Shown here piece by piece: positions 29,709 to 39,120 of a stretch of 64,000 bases of DNA; the first letter of the stretch is position 1; every line of letters starts with the position of its first letter. The DNA is taken from positions 248,001 through 312,000 of the forward strand of contig NZ_SSMQ01000002.1 in assembly GCF_005144585.1 (NCBI RefSeq), in the 5' to 3' direction. Both the position numbers and the translations under genes were made by a program. The stretch comes from Polyangium fumosum (GTDB lineage Bacteria; Myxococcota_A; Polyangia; Polyangiales; Polyangiaceae). The notes under the pieces are model-generated. The model made no database searches. It saw nothing but the letters and a program-made list of their open reading frames with translations, and was not told the DNA's origin.

Positions 29709-31778
29709 TCAATGTGCCTCGGACTCTTCGCCCGGATCGTCCGGGGGCGCGTCCGGCGCAGGCTGTGCCGGAGGCTTCTTGCCCGCCGCAGACCCGATCG
29801 GCGTCGCCGACGACGGTCCCATGGGCAGGCCGTTCAAGAGCGGCGCGGGGATCGGCTGGCCGCCGCCTTCATCGTCATCATCGCCCGTCTCCTCGACGAA
29901 GCCGGGCTGGGCCGCGGCCGGCTCCCCCGCAGGCTGCGACGGCGGCACGCCCGGCGCGGCAGGCGCGGCGCTCCCCGCGGGCGACGGCGGCGCGCCTGGC
30001 GCGGCGGCCGCGGGCGCAGGCTTCTCGGGCGGCGGCTCCGGCAGCGGGATCGCGTCGAGGCGCCGATCGAGCTCGGCCTTCGCCTCCAGGAACGCGGCGC
30101 GATCGATCGGCGGCAGCACGCGCTCGCCGTCCATCTGCAGCGTCAAGGCGTCGAAGAACTTGCCGTCCTTCTTCGCGCTGAAGTGCAGGTGCGGGCCCGT
30201 CGATCGGCCCGTCGAACCGACGTACCCCACGAGCTGGTGCACGCCGAGCTTCATGCCGACCTTGATGCCGGCCGCGAAGCGCGAGAGGTGCGCGTAGCCC
30301 GTCTGAACGCCGTTCGGGTGCATGATCGTCACCAGGTTCCCGCTCGGCCCCGCGGGCCCGACCCAGTCGACCGTGCCCTTGTAGGCGGAGTACACCGGCG
30401 TCCCCGTCGGCGCGCCGAGGTCCGTGCCGTTGTGCGGCATGGGCCTCTTCAGCACCGGGTGCAGCCGCTTCGGGTTGAAGTGCGACGTCACCGGCGCGCC
30501 CGGGAGCGGCGAACGCCAGCCGCCCGAGTAGGGCTGTTTGCCGTGATCGTCCCAGTAGCCGCGCGCCTCCTGCCCGTGGAAGGCGTAGATGCGGATCGGC
30601 TTCTCCGCGGGATCGGCCGGCCTGTACTCGAGCGCGACGATCTTCTTGTATCGCGCGAACATCCCGAGCGCCGTCTCCTCCACCGCGATCACACGTACCG
30701 TGGAGCCTTCCTCGAACGCCTCCGACGAGATACGACCGCCGAGCGCGTCGTCGATCGTCGTGAGGATCCCGTCCTCCAGACCGCCGGCCAGAGACGACGC
30801 GACGACGTCCTTGCTCACGTAGAACGCGCCCACGACCTCGGCCTCGGCAACCTTCATGTCGAGCCGCGTGCCGGCGAGAATGCCGCCTTGATCCTCGCGC
30901 GCCTGGTAGACCTCGAGCGACGAGACCTCGTACTCGAAGGCGCGCACGCGCTTCGTCGCGCGATCGAGCGCCGCGAAGAACTTGTCCTTGCGGCCGCACT
31001 TGTCGAACTTCCGCGTCCCCTCGAAGGCCTTCATGATCCGGTAGGTCTGGGCCTTCGGGACGTCCTTCTCCGCGAGCGCCTCCACGAAGCTCTTGCGATC
31101 GATCGTGCCCGACACGATCTGCACCGACGGATCCTTCGCGAGCTCCGACAGCCGCCACGGACCCGGGACCGGCTCGCGCTTGCGCTTCATCGGCTGCGCG
31201 TTCGGCCCGCCTTTCGCGCTCTCCTGCGTCGAGGCCTGCGTGAGCCCGGCGCCTGCGATGAGCGCGCGCTCGTTGCGCGGCGGCACCACCTGGATCAGGA
31301 GCGCGATGATCGACGTCACCGTCGCGAGCCCGAACAGGCCGCCGAAGATCGCCGTCATGCGCGGCGTGAGGTACACGCCTCCGTGCGCGCGGGGCAGCGG
31401 CCTCGCCGACGGGCCTTCGAGCCCGGACGACGGCGACGGACCTGCGCCGCCCGAGAGGCCCGAGAGCGGCCCTCGTGGCGCGGCGGGCGGCCCCTCGGCT
31501 TCGCGCCTTCGCAGCGGCACGACGAGCCGTGGACGTTTGGACCTCGAAGCGTCCGCGACGCTCCCTCCCGGCTCGGGCGACGGATCGTTCATGTCGTCGA
31601 GCTCGGGCCCCTGCGGACCTCTACGCTCTTCGACGGGGATGATCGGCTCCGGGACGTCCGCCACGGCATGCACGTACCCCGAGCAGACGAAGGCGGCAAG
31701 AGCGGCGTGCATGCGCACCTCCAGGCTTCCGCCTCGGTCGAAGTACTGGAAAACGTGGGCTTTTTTGCCGTCGTACAT
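29709..31778 (-). CDS. Membrane-anchored M23 family peptidase
   Basis: Probable peptidoglycan endopeptidase. It has a long disordered cytoplasmic N-terminus, one transmembrane helix near residues 140-165 (TAIFGGLFGLATVTSIIALLI), a middle domain (about 210-420), and an M23 LytM domain with HNGTDLGAPTGTPV (HxxxD) and GPHLHF (HxH), all zinc ligands intact. A Pro/Ala-rich tail ending DDPGEESEAH follows. The start at 31778 gives 689 residues; the ATG at 31592 is an alternative that keeps every domain. It is divergent from a TPR gene and upstream of a STAS-like gene. Confidence 0.88.
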   Translation of the reverse strand: MYDGKKAHVFQYFDRGGSLEVRMHAALAAFVCSGYVHAVADVPEPIIPVEERRGPQGPELDDMNDPSPEPGGSVADASRSKRPRLVVPLRRREAEGPPAAPRGPLSGLSGGAGPSPSSGLEGPSARPLPRAHGGVYLTPRMTAIFGGLFGLATVTSIIALLIQVVPPRNERALIAGAGLTQASTQESAKGGPNAQPMKRKREPVPGPWRLSELAKDPSVQIVSGTIDRKSFVEALAEKDVPKAQTYRIMKAFEGTRKFDKCGRKDKFFAALDRATKRVRAFEYEVSSLEVYQAREDQGGILAGTRLDMKVAEAEVVGAFYVSKDVVASSLAGGLEDGILTTIDDALGGRISSEAFEEGSTVRVIAVEETALGMFARYKKIVALEYRPADPAEKPIRIYAFHGQEARGYWDDHGKQPYSGGWRSPLPGAPVTSHFNPKRLHPVLKRPMPHNGTDLGAPTGTPVYSAYKGTVDWVGPAGPSGNLVTIMHPNGVQTGYAHLSRFAAGIKVGMKLGVHQLVGYVGSTGRSTGPHLHFSAKKDGKFFDALTLQMDGERVLPPIDRAAFLEAKAELDRRLDAIPLPEPPPEKPAPAAAAPGAPPSPAGSAAPAAPGVPPSQPAGEPAAAQPGFVEETGDDDDEGGGQPIPAPLLNGLPMGPSSATPIGSAAGKKPPAQPAPDAPPDDPGEESEAH

Positions 31779-31813
31779 CGCCGAGTCGGCCTGGCCGACG
31801 TAAGCTTTGGGGC

Positions 31814-32569
31814 ATGGATGAGCGCCTCAAGGACCTGCTCCGCGTCGCGCGCGAGCACTACCAACGACGGGATTACGACCGCGCCGAGCCCGCCCTGAGA
31901 GAAGCGCTCGCGCTCCACGGCGAGCTCGCCGACGTGCACGACATGCTGGGCGTGATCCTCCATGATCGCGCGGATCTCGTGGGCGCGCGGTTTCACTTCG
32001 CGAACGCCGCGCGCATCAACCCTGCCTACACCGAGGCGCTCATGAACCTCGCGGTCACCCACGCCGACCTCGGCGACTACGAGGCCGCGCGCGAGGTCTA
32101 TCGGCGCATCCAGTCGGAGCACACGGGCACCACGTCGGACCCCTTCGTCCGCGGCAAAATCGCCAACATGCACGCAGATCTGGCGCAGGCCTACCTCGAC
32201 GCCGGCAGCCCGCGCGACGCCATCGCGGAGCTGCGGCGCGCCGTCGATCTCTGCCCGCGTTTCCCCGATTTGCAGGCTCGCCTCGGCAACCTCTACCGCG
32301 ACCAGGGCAACCACGCCCTCGCCCGCGAGCACTACACCGCGGCCATCGAGGCGAACCCGCGGTACGCACCGGCGCACGTCCTCCTCGGCCTCACGATGCT
32401 CGCCCTCGGCAGCCCGGATCAGGCCATCACTTGTTTCCGCGCGGCGCTCTCGGTCGACCCGGACAACAAGAGCGCGAAGATGTACCTTCGCCTGGTCGAG
32501 GCCCAGCGCAACGCGCGCGCGGCCAAGCAGACCCGACGCTCTCGCGAGGGCGCATCAACTCCAACTTGA
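31814..32569 (+). CDS. Tetratricopeptide repeat protein
   Basis: A 251-residue cytoplasmic protein made of about six TPR units (for example REHYQRRDYDRAEPALREAL, MNLAVTHADLGDYEAAREVY, LGNLYRDQGNHALAREHYTAAIEANPRYA, LGLTMLALGSPDQAITCFRAAL). No enzymatic domain. TPR arrays of this size are protein-interaction scaffolds. It is followed immediately by a ~50-bp hairpin repeat and the DUF2062-methyltransferase gene. Confidence 0.9.
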   Translation: MDERLKDLLRVAREHYQRRDYDRAEPALREALALHGELADVHDMLGVILHDRADLVGARFHFANAARINPAYTEALMNLAVTHADLGDYEAAREVYRRIQSEHTGTTSDPFVRGKIANMHADLAQAYLDAGSPRDAIAELRRAVDLCPRFPDLQARLGNLYRDQGNHALAREHYTAAIEANPRYAPAHVLLGLTMLALGSPDQAITCFRAALSVDPDNKSAKMYLRLVEAQRNARAAKQTRRSREGASTPT

Positions 32570-32619
32570 CGCTCGGGGGTTTCGCTCGGACAAGCCGAGC
32601 TACACCTCCCAAACCCCCA
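32570..32619. repeat. Dispersed ~50-bp hairpin repeat (copy after the TPR gene)
   Basis: Same plan as the copies at 13327 and 53493: G-run (CGGGGG), inner hairpin GCTCGG-acaag-CCGAGC, then CCTCCCAAACCCCC. The inner stem differs from the 13327 copy by a compensatory base pair. It starts right after the TPR stop codon and ends 8 bases before the next start, so it lies between two same-strand genes. Confidence 0.65.
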
Positions 32620-32627
32620 CCGAAGAC

Positions 32628-33839
32628 TTGGCGACCTTTTCCCTCTGGCGCGAGGAGCTCCGGCGCGCCTTCCGTGACCTCCAAGGCGAGGACCTCTCTC
32701 CCGCGCGGCTCGGCGCCGCCGTCGCCATCGGCCTGTTCATCGGCTCGCTCCCCGTCTTCGGCTTCCACCTCCTCCTCGTCCTCGTCGTCTGCCTGAGGCT
32801 CCGCCTGCACGCCGTGCTCGCGTACGCCGCGGCGAACGTCTCGAACCCGTTCTTCGCGCCCTTCCTCATCACCGCGGAGATCCAGGTCGGCGCGCGCCTC
32901 CGCACCGGCGCCTGGCTCCGCCTCGATGCCCCGATCGAAGCCGGCTACCGCACCCTCGTCGACTTCGCCGGCTACATGCTCGTCGGCGCTCCCCTCGTCG
33001 GCCTCGCCCTCGCCGCCGCGGGCTTCGCCCTCACCGTCGCGTTTGTCCTCGCGAAACGCGCCATCCGCCCTGCCTCCGGCGCGCTCCCGCCCTACCGCCT
33101 CCCCGCGAACGCGCCTCCCTGGATCGTCGCCGCCGAACGCGTCGCCTCGCGCTTCGCCTCGCCCGAGAGCCCTTCTGCTGCCGACAAGAGCCTCTTCCAC
33201 TACGTTCGCATCAAGCTCTCGCTCGACCCTGTCGCGCGCCTCATCGCCGACATCGAGGGCCCGCGCGACGGCGCGCTCGGCGACGTGCTCGACATCGGCA
33301 CCGGCCGCGGCCAGCTCCCGATCCTCCTCCTCGACCTCGGCCGCGCCACGCGCGCGCATGGCCTCGACTGGGACGAGGCCAAGATCGAGGCCGCGCGTCG
33401 CGCCGCCGCCACGCGGCCCGAGGGCGCCGGGCCCGCCGCGGCCACGTTTGCTCGCGAGGACGCGCGCCGCTTCGAGGCCACGCCGGCCGACACGGTGCTC
33501 CTCATCGACCTCCTCCACTACTTCACGATCGAAGAGCAGGACGCGATCCTCCGCTGCGCCGCCGACCACGTGAACCCCGGCGGCCGCCTGCTCGTGCGCG
33601 AGGCCGACACCGAGCGAGGCGTCCGCAGCTTCGCCACCTTGCTCGAAGAAAAAATCTTCACGGCCGTGCGGTTCAACCGCGGCGAGCGTGTTCGTTTCCG
33701 GCCCGCGCAGAGCATCACCGCGCTCCTCGAAGCGCGCGGCTTCCACTGCGACGTCCTGCCGGCGTGGGGCTCCACGCCCTTCTCCAACGTGCTCATCGTT
33801 GCGCGACGACCCGCGCTGGAGAATGCCCCCGCAGCGTGA
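32628..33839 (+). CDS. DUF2062-methyltransferase fusion protein
   Basis: A 403-residue fusion. Residues 1-145 are a DUF2062 membrane domain with several helices (GAAVAIGLFIGSLPVFGFHLLLVLVV, ANVSNPFFAPFL, AGYMLVGAPLVGLALAAAGFALTVAFVL). From about 190 onward is a class I SAM-dependent methyltransferase: DVLDIGTGRGQLP (motif I), HGLDWDEAKIEAAR (motif II), VLLIDLLHYF (motif IV) and PGGRLLVREAD. The apparent start is TTG at 32628. The fusion suggests methylation of a lipid or other membrane substrate. Confidence 0.82.
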   Translation: MATFSLWREELRRAFRDLQGEDLSPARLGAAVAIGLFIGSLPVFGFHLLLVLVVCLRLRLHAVLAYAAANVSNPFFAPFLITAEIQVGARLRTGAWLRLDAPIEAGYRTLVDFAGYMLVGAPLVGLALAAAGFALTVAFVLAKRAIRPASGALPPYRLPANAPPWIVAAERVASRFASPESPSAADKSLFHYVRIKLSLDPVARLIADIEGPRDGALGDVLDIGTGRGQLPILLLDLGRATRAHGLDWDEAKIEAARRAAATRPEGAGPAAATFAREDARRFEATPADTVLLIDLLHYFTIEEQDAILRCAADHVNPGGRLLVREADTERGVRSFATLLEEKIFTAVRFNRGERVRFRPAQSITALLEARGFHCDVLPAWGSTPFSNVLIVARRPALENAPAA

Positions 33840-33905
33840 TCTCGCAGCAAGCCGCGATACGTGGATGCCGCATGCGTTCGTCCGGGTGTGATACCGTCCC
33901 GCCCG

Positions 33906-35534
33906 ATGTTCTCCCGCCGCGCGTTCCGGCTCCTTTCGCCGCTCCTCCTCGCTCTTCCCGCCTGCGCCTCCTCCTCGACCTCCGCGCCTCCGAGCTCGCC
34001 TGCGAAGGCCGAGGCGCCTTTTCCCGACGTCCCCTTCCCCTGGGAGGCGCGCCCCTCCACGGCCGCGGGCATCGAGACGCCTGCCGCCGCGTCGCCGCCG
34101 GTCCTCATCCGCAATGCGACGCTCTGGCTCGCCACGGGCAAGACGATCCCGCGCGGCAGCATTCTCCTTCAGAATGGCAAGATCGCGCAGGTCGCCGAGG
34201 GTGACCTCACGCCGCCCGAGGGCGCGCGAATCCTCGACGCCGCCGGCAAGTTCGTCACGCCCGGCATCATCGACACGCACTCGCACATTGGCGTCTATCC
34301 GATGCCGGACGCCGTCGCACACCTCGATGGCAACGAGGCGAGCTCACCCGTCACGCCCGACGTGCAGACCGTCGACGGCTTCTGGCCTCAGGATCCGGCC
34401 ATCGAGCGCGCCGTCGCCGGCGGCGTCACCACGCTCCAGATCCTCCCCGGCTCGGCGAACCTCATTGGCGGCCGCGCCGTCACCTTGAAGCTCCGCCCCG
34501 CCCTCTCGCCCCGGCAAATGCATTTCCCGGGCGCGCCGGACGGCCTCAAGATGGCCTGCGGCGAGAATCCCAAGCGCACCTACGGCAAGGGCCGCCACGC
34601 GGCGCCCGGCACGCGCATGGGCAACCTCGCCATGCAACGCAAGGCCTTCCTCGACGCGAAAAAATACGAAGACGACTGGCGACAGCATCGCACCATCGAG
34701 GCGAACCGCCTCCGCGACGACCAGAAGAAGCGCGCCGCCTACGAGGCCGACGTCGCGTCCCGAAAGCAGCAGCAGGCGCAATGCAACGACGACCCCTCGC
34801 TCTCTGCCTGCGCCGAATGGCAAAAAGGCTGGGACAAACCCCTCGATCCCCCGCGGCCGAGCGACCCGGACGCCGCGCCCGCGCGGGACCTTGCCAAGGA
34901 GACGCTCGTCGGCGCCATGCGCGGCCGCGTCCTCGTCCACATCCATTGTTATCGCGCGGACGACATGCTCGCCATGCTCGCGCTCGCCGACGAGGTGGGC
35001 TTCCAGGTGCGCAGCTTCCACCACGCCCTCGAGGCCTACAAGATCCGCGACATCCTCGCGAAAAAGAACGTCTCCGTCTCCACCTGGGCCGATTGGTGGG
35101 GCTTCAAAATGGAGGCGTACGACGGCATCCCCGAGAACATCGCGCTCCTTCAAGAATCGGGGGCCCTCCCGATCGTGCACACCGACTCGGCCGAGGGTGT
35201 CCAGCGCATGAACCAGGAGGCGAGCAAAGCGCTCGCCAGCGGCCGGCGCGCCGGCATGCCCCTCACGGACGAGGAGGCCATTCGCTGGCTCACCCACAAC
35301 CCGGCCTGGGCCCTCGGCATTGAAAAACGCGTCGGCACGCTCGAAGTCGGCAAGGACGCGGACGTCGTCCTCTGGGACCGCCATCCCTTCTCGGTCTACG
35401 CCTCGGCCGAGGAGGTCTGGATCGACGGCGCCACCGTATATCAAAAAGGCAACAAACGCCCCCCCTGGAGCGACTTCGAACTCGGCCAGGACACCGGCCG
35501 GCCCACGACCCTTCTGCCCGGAGGTGCGCCGTGA
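33906..35534 (+). CDS. Amidohydrolase lipoprotein
   Basis: A 542-residue exported metal-dependent hydrolase. Signal peptide LLSPLLLALPAC gives a lipidated Cys. The amidohydrolase fold shows the HxH in TPGIIDTHSHIG, later His ligands in LVHIHCY and RSFHHALEAYK, the catalytic Asp in VHTDSAEG, and the closing GTLEVGKDADVVLWD. A charged insertion (about 250-325) contains two Cys (QCNDDPSLSAC). It is followed by a paralogue with a GTGA overlap. Substrate unknown; imidazolonepropionase-like or peptidic compounds are possible. Confidence 0.85.
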   Translation: MFSRRAFRLLSPLLLALPACASSSTSAPPSSPAKAEAPFPDVPFPWEARPSTAAGIETPAAASPPVLIRNATLWLATGKTIPRGSILLQNGKIAQVAEGDLTPPEGARILDAAGKFVTPGIIDTHSHIGVYPMPDAVAHLDGNEASSPVTPDVQTVDGFWPQDPAIERAVAGGVTTLQILPGSANLIGGRAVTLKLRPALSPRQMHFPGAPDGLKMACGENPKRTYGKGRHAAPGTRMGNLAMQRKAFLDAKKYEDDWRQHRTIEANRLRDDQKKRAAYEADVASRKQQQAQCNDDPSLSACAEWQKGWDKPLDPPRPSDPDAAPARDLAKETLVGAMRGRVLVHIHCYRADDMLAMLALADEVGFQVRSFHHALEAYKIRDILAKKNVSVSTWADWWGFKMEAYDGIPENIALLQESGALPIVHTDSAEGVQRMNQEASKALASGRRAGMPLTDEEAIRWLTHNPAWALGIEKRVGTLEVGKDADVVLWDRHPFSVYASAEEVWIDGATVYQKGNKRPPWSDFELGQDTGRPTTLLPGGAP

Positions 35535-36874
35535 CGAACCCCCGATCCTTGCAAAAAACGTTTGTCTCGTCCCTGTTCGTCCTGATCGCCCATTTCGCGG
35601 CGACGGAGGCCCTCGCGCAGCCCGCCCGCCCCGCGCCGGCCCCGGCCCCCGCGGCGGCGAAGGCCGCCACTCCTGCCGCCGCCGCGCCCCTGGCGATCGT
35701 CGGCGGCCGTGTTCATACGGGCACGGGCGAGGTCCTCGAAGACACCACGATCCTCGTGGAAAAAGGCCTCGTACAGAAAATCGGCAAGGGCCTCGCCGTC
35801 CCGGCCGGCGTCACGACCATCGACGCCAAGGGCGCCATCGTCACGCCTGGCTTCGTCGACGCGCTCACGTCCATCGGCCTCGTCGAGATCTCGCTCGAAG
35901 ACTCCACGCACGACGACGACCGCGGCGGCAAAGACCCCATTCGCGCGGCCTTCCGCGCCGCCGACGGCTACAATCCCGCCTCCACCGTCGTCGGCATCAC
36001 GCGCGCCGAGGGCGTCACCTCCGCCGCCGTCGTCCCGCTCGGCGGCCTTTTTTCCGGACAATCCGCCTGGGCCGACCTCGACGGCGATACCCGCGAATCG
36101 GCGCTCGCCGCGGGCCCGCTCGCGCTCCATGTCCACCTCGACGGCAGCCTCGACGGCGATCGCGGCGGCCCTGCGGCGGCCTTGCACCTCGCGCGGGAGG
36201 TCTTCGACGACGCCCGTACGTTCCAGAAAAACCGCGCTGCCTGGGAACGCAACCAAAGCCGCCCTTTCGCGGCGAGCCGGCTCGACCTCGAAGCCGTCGG
36301 CGACGCGCTCGCCGGCCGGGTCCCGGTCGTCTTCCACGTCGATCGCGCCTCCGACATCCTCGCCGCCGTCGCGCTCGCCAAGGAGTTCGGCCTCCGCCCC
36401 GTCATCGCGGGCGGCGCCGAGGCCTGGAAGATCGCGCCTCGCCTCGCCGAATCGAAGGTCCCGGTGATCGTCAATCCCCTCGAACCCGGCCCCACGACCT
36501 TCGACACCCTCGGCATGCGGAACGACAATGCCGCGCTCCTCCACGCCGCCGGCGTCCCCGTCGTCATCACCACGAACGACACCCACAATGCGCGCAAGCT
36601 CCGCCAGGTCGCTGGCAACGCCGTCCGCGCGGGATTGCCGCACGCAGCGGCCATCGCGGCCATCACGAGCGCCCCGGCCGCGGCGCTCGGGGTCGGCGCC
36701 AAATACGGCACGCTCGCGCCGGGCAAGGTGGCGAACCTCGTCGTCTGGTCCGGCGATCCTCTCGAAATCGCCTCGCGCCCGCTCGCCGTCGTCATTCGCG
36801 GCAAAAAGGTCGACCTCGGGAACCGCCAATCGGCTCTGTTCACGCGCTACCGAAAACTCCCCATCGCCCGGTGA
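35531..36874 (+). CDS. Amidohydrolase-like protein lacking key metal ligands
   Basis: A 447-residue exported paralogue of the preceding gene. It has a signal peptide (SSLFVLIAHFAATEALAQ), the family's beta-sandwich (LAIVGGRVHTGTGEVLEDTTILVEKG) and the ending GTLAPGKVANLVVWSGDP. The metal-binding HxH is replaced: DTHSH of the partner reads DALTS here. The FHH and HTD sites also read AGG and TND. It therefore probably lacks normal hydrolase activity and may act as a partner or scaffold of the upstream enzyme. GTG start overlaps that gene's stop (GTGA). Confidence 0.78.
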   Translation: MTNPRSLQKTFVSSLFVLIAHFAATEALAQPARPAPAPAPAAAKAATPAAAAPLAIVGGRVHTGTGEVLEDTTILVEKGLVQKIGKGLAVPAGVTTIDAKGAIVTPGFVDALTSIGLVEISLEDSTHDDDRGGKDPIRAAFRAADGYNPASTVVGITRAEGVTSAAVVPLGGLFSGQSAWADLDGDTRESALAAGPLALHVHLDGSLDGDRGGPAAALHLAREVFDDARTFQKNRAAWERNQSRPFAASRLDLEAVGDALAGRVPVVFHVDRASDILAAVALAKEFGLRPVIAGGAEAWKIAPRLAESKVPVIVNPLEPGPTTFDTLGMRNDNAALLHAAGVPVVITTNDTHNARKLRQVAGNAVRAGLPHAAAIAAITSAPAAALGVGAKYGTLAPGKVANLVVWSGDPLEIASRPLAVVIRGKKVDLGNRQSALFTRYRKLPIAR

Positions 36875-37239
36875 ACGCGCCCGCCCCGCCTCGGTTTCGG
36901 GTCCGCCTCTTCCTCGAACGCCTCGCCGTCGGGCATGTCTTCGGTTACCCCCTCGCCTTCGTGTGGGCTGTCGCCTCGATGCCGCTCGCGATCCACCTGC
37001 ATTTCGAGCGCCTCTCCGCGATCGAGCACGACACCGAGGCGATGGGCCAACTCGTCGTCCGCCTCGTCGCGTGGCCCTCCGGCGTGGTCTTCGTCCTCGC
37101 GCACCTCTTCGCGCTCGCGTGGGGGCTCGCGCAGGAGAAGAAGCGCGGGCAATGGACCTTCCTCGGCGGATTCGGCGTGCTCCTCGGGACGGGCGTCCTC
37201 TTCGGCGCGGGGAGCTGGCTCTGGCTCTACTTGCGCTGA
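36871..37239 (+). CDS. Small multi-pass membrane protein
   Basis: A 122-residue protein with about three transmembrane helices (VFGYPLAFVWAVASMPLAIHL, RLVAWPSGVVFVLAHLFALAWGL, GFGVLLGTGVLFGAGSWLWLYL). A GTG start overlaps the stop of the amidohydrolase-like gene by GTGA, so it is translationally coupled to it. No family recognised. Confidence 0.6.
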   Translation: MNAPAPPRFRVRLFLERLAVGHVFGYPLAFVWAVASMPLAIHLHFERLSAIEHDTEAMGQLVVRLVAWPSGVVFVLAHLFALAWGLAQEKKRGQWTFLGGFGVLLGTGVLFGAGSWLWLYLR

Positions 37240-37264
37240 GGGATCTGTTTGGCGGGACAAGATC

Positions 37265-38473
37265 CTACCGAATCTCGATATACCGCAAATCCACGCTCTC
37301 CTGCGGACCGTCGTTGTCGCCGAGCAACCACGCGGTCTCGTCCTTCCCGACGGGCTCGACCCGCCCGAGCTTCGACACGGTCGTATCTCCCTTCGTCGCG
37401 CCCTTGAGCGAAATCAGCCGCCGGTTCGGCAGGTATTGCGCCCGCACCTCGAGCTCCTGATCCCGCGCCCAGTCGAGCCCCTCGATCCGCAGGTTGTCCG
37501 ACGAGCCCACCTTGAGCAGCGTCAACGTGCCTCCCATCGCTCCGGCCTTCATCCGAAAAAAGACGCTGTCGTCCTCCAGCGCGACGAGATCTTGATCGAC
37601 GACCTGCTCGCTCTGCGCGTAATGCGGCGCGTACCGGATCGTCACGTCGAAATACCCCGACGGGGCCAGCGTCTCCATCTCGACGTGCAAAAGGTCCGCC
37701 TCCCGGAGCGCCGGCGCCCCGGTCGTCGGAAGGAAGCTCGAAGGATAGGTCCCCACCTCCACCTGCGCCGCATACACGGTCATCGCCGTCGGCTGCTCGA
37801 TGGCGGGCTCTGCCCCGACCGCCTCCGTCGTCAATCGAAGGACGGGCTGCTCCTCGACGGTCCTCACCTCGTAGCGCTTCCATGCCGCGTCGCCCACGGT
37901 CACGAAAGCATTGCCATACGCGAAATACGCAAATGGTCCCGTCCCCTGCGTGCCCGCGATCCACGCCGACGCGATCGCACCATCCACGATCATCCCGGGG
38001 GACGACTGCTTTCCTGCGGAGAGCAGGGCCACGCCATCCATCCCGCCTGCGGGATCGGGCGCGTCCTGCGTGGCCATCATCGCCTGGGCCGGCGTGACCC
38101 ACCCGGCGCCGCCCCACCTGCTCCGCGGATTCAAATTCGTCCGCTCCGTCTCCATCGCGAGCCCCCAGCCCGTCCCCACGTTGCGGGGCCTCGCCTCGTT
38201 CTTCTGGTATCCGATCCGCAGCGTATTCGGACCCACTTGCGACGTGCGCGGCGTATCGGTCTTATTGATGTAAATGAGCCAATCGGGCATCGTGTAAACC
38301 ATCTCCGGCCCGGGCTCGATCGCCTCCCACACCAGCGGATCCCGCGGCGGCAGGCTGCCCGGGTCCTCGTCGAGCGAGAGCTCGCCGGGCAGCCCGCCCA
38401 CGATCTGGCAGCCAAACGACGAGGCCCCGAGGAGCCCGATCCACCAAGCTCGTTTTGCTTTCCACGCGCGCAT
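37265..38473 (-). CDS. Predicted lipoprotein, unknown function
   Basis: A 402-residue lipoprotein: signal peptide RAWWIGLLGASSFGC gives a lipid-anchored Cys. The body is beta-rich, with NPRSRWGGAGWVTPAQAMMATQDAPDPAG resembling the carbohydrate-binding or lectin-like folds of surface proteins, and ends in a short DLRYIEIR strand, fitting a concanavalin-like sandwich. The ATG at 38473 is chosen because it directly precedes the signal peptide; an upstream in-frame start is less likely. Divergent from the DUF938 gene. Confidence 0.65.
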   Translation of the reverse strand: MRAWKAKRAWWIGLLGASSFGCQIVGGLPGELSLDEDPGSLPPRDPLVWEAIEPGPEMVYTMPDWLIYINKTDTPRTSQVGPNTLRIGYQKNEARPRNVGTGWGLAMETERTNLNPRSRWGGAGWVTPAQAMMATQDAPDPAGGMDGVALLSAGKQSSPGMIVDGAIASAWIAGTQGTGPFAYFAYGNAFVTVGDAAWKRYEVRTVEEQPVLRLTTEAVGAEPAIEQPTAMTVYAAQVEVGTYPSSFLPTTGAPALREADLLHVEMETLAPSGYFDVTIRYAPHYAQSEQVVDQDLVALEDDSVFFRMKAGAMGGTLTLLKVGSSDNLRIEGLDWARDQELEVRAQYLPNRRLISLKGATKGDTTVSKLGRVEPVGKDETAWLLGDNDGPQESVDLRYIEIR

Positions 38474-38519
38474 CTTGCTAAGCTCCACGCGTCCGAGGAT
38501 ACACGACCCGGAGGCCCCC

Positions 38520-39116
38520 ATGAAGCGACGCGCCCCTGCAGCCGAGAGAAATCGCGATCCCATCCTGGACATCCTCCGCCGTGTCCTCTCGGACGGCGCC
38601 TTTGCCCTCGAAATCGCGAGTGGCTCGGGTCAGCACACGGCCCACTTCGCGGCGCACCTCCCCGGCGTCACGTTCCAGCCGACCGACCCTGATTCCGACG
38701 CGCTCGCCAGCATCGAGGCGTATCGCGCCGAGCTCGACCTCCCGAATTTCCTCCGCCCGCTCCAGCTCGACGCCTCCGAGGACACCTGGCCCGTCTCGCG
38801 CGCCGACGCCGTCGTCTGCATCAACATGATCCACATCGCCCCCTTCCGCGCGTGCGAGGGCCTCTTCCGGTGCGCCGCGCGCATCCTGCCCGCGGGCGGC
38901 GTGCTCTTCACGTACGGCCCTTATCGATTCTCGGGCTCGTTCACGGCGCCGAGCAACGAAGCCTTCGACGCCTCGTTACGGGAAAGGGACCCGTCCTGGG
39001 GCGTGCGGGACCTCGACGACCTCCAGCGCCTCGCGCGGCAAACGGGCTTCGTGCACGAGGAGACCGTCCCCATGCCTGCCAACAATCATTCGCTCGTCTT
39101 CCGCAAAACGGCCTGA
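38520..39116 (+). CDS. DUF938 family SAM-dependent methyltransferase-like protein
   Basis: A 198-residue protein of the DUF938 family: ERNRDPILDILRRVL, LEIASGSGQHTAHFAAHLPGV (SAM-binding motif I), CINMIHIAPFRACEGLF, LFTYGPYRFSG and SNEAFDASLRERDPSWGVRDL are diagnostic blocks. GGAGG lies 6 bases upstream of the ATG. The methyl acceptor is not known for the family. Confidence 0.92.
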   Translation: MKRRAPAAERNRDPILDILRRVLSDGAFALEIASGSGQHTAHFAAHLPGVTFQPTDPDSDALASIEAYRAELDLPNFLRPLQLDASEDTWPVSRADAVVCINMIHIAPFRACEGLFRCAARILPAGGVLFTYGPYRFSGSFTAPSNEAFDASLRERDPSWGVRDLDDLQRLARQTGFVHEETVPMPANNHSLVFRKTA

Positions 39117-39120
39117 GCGC

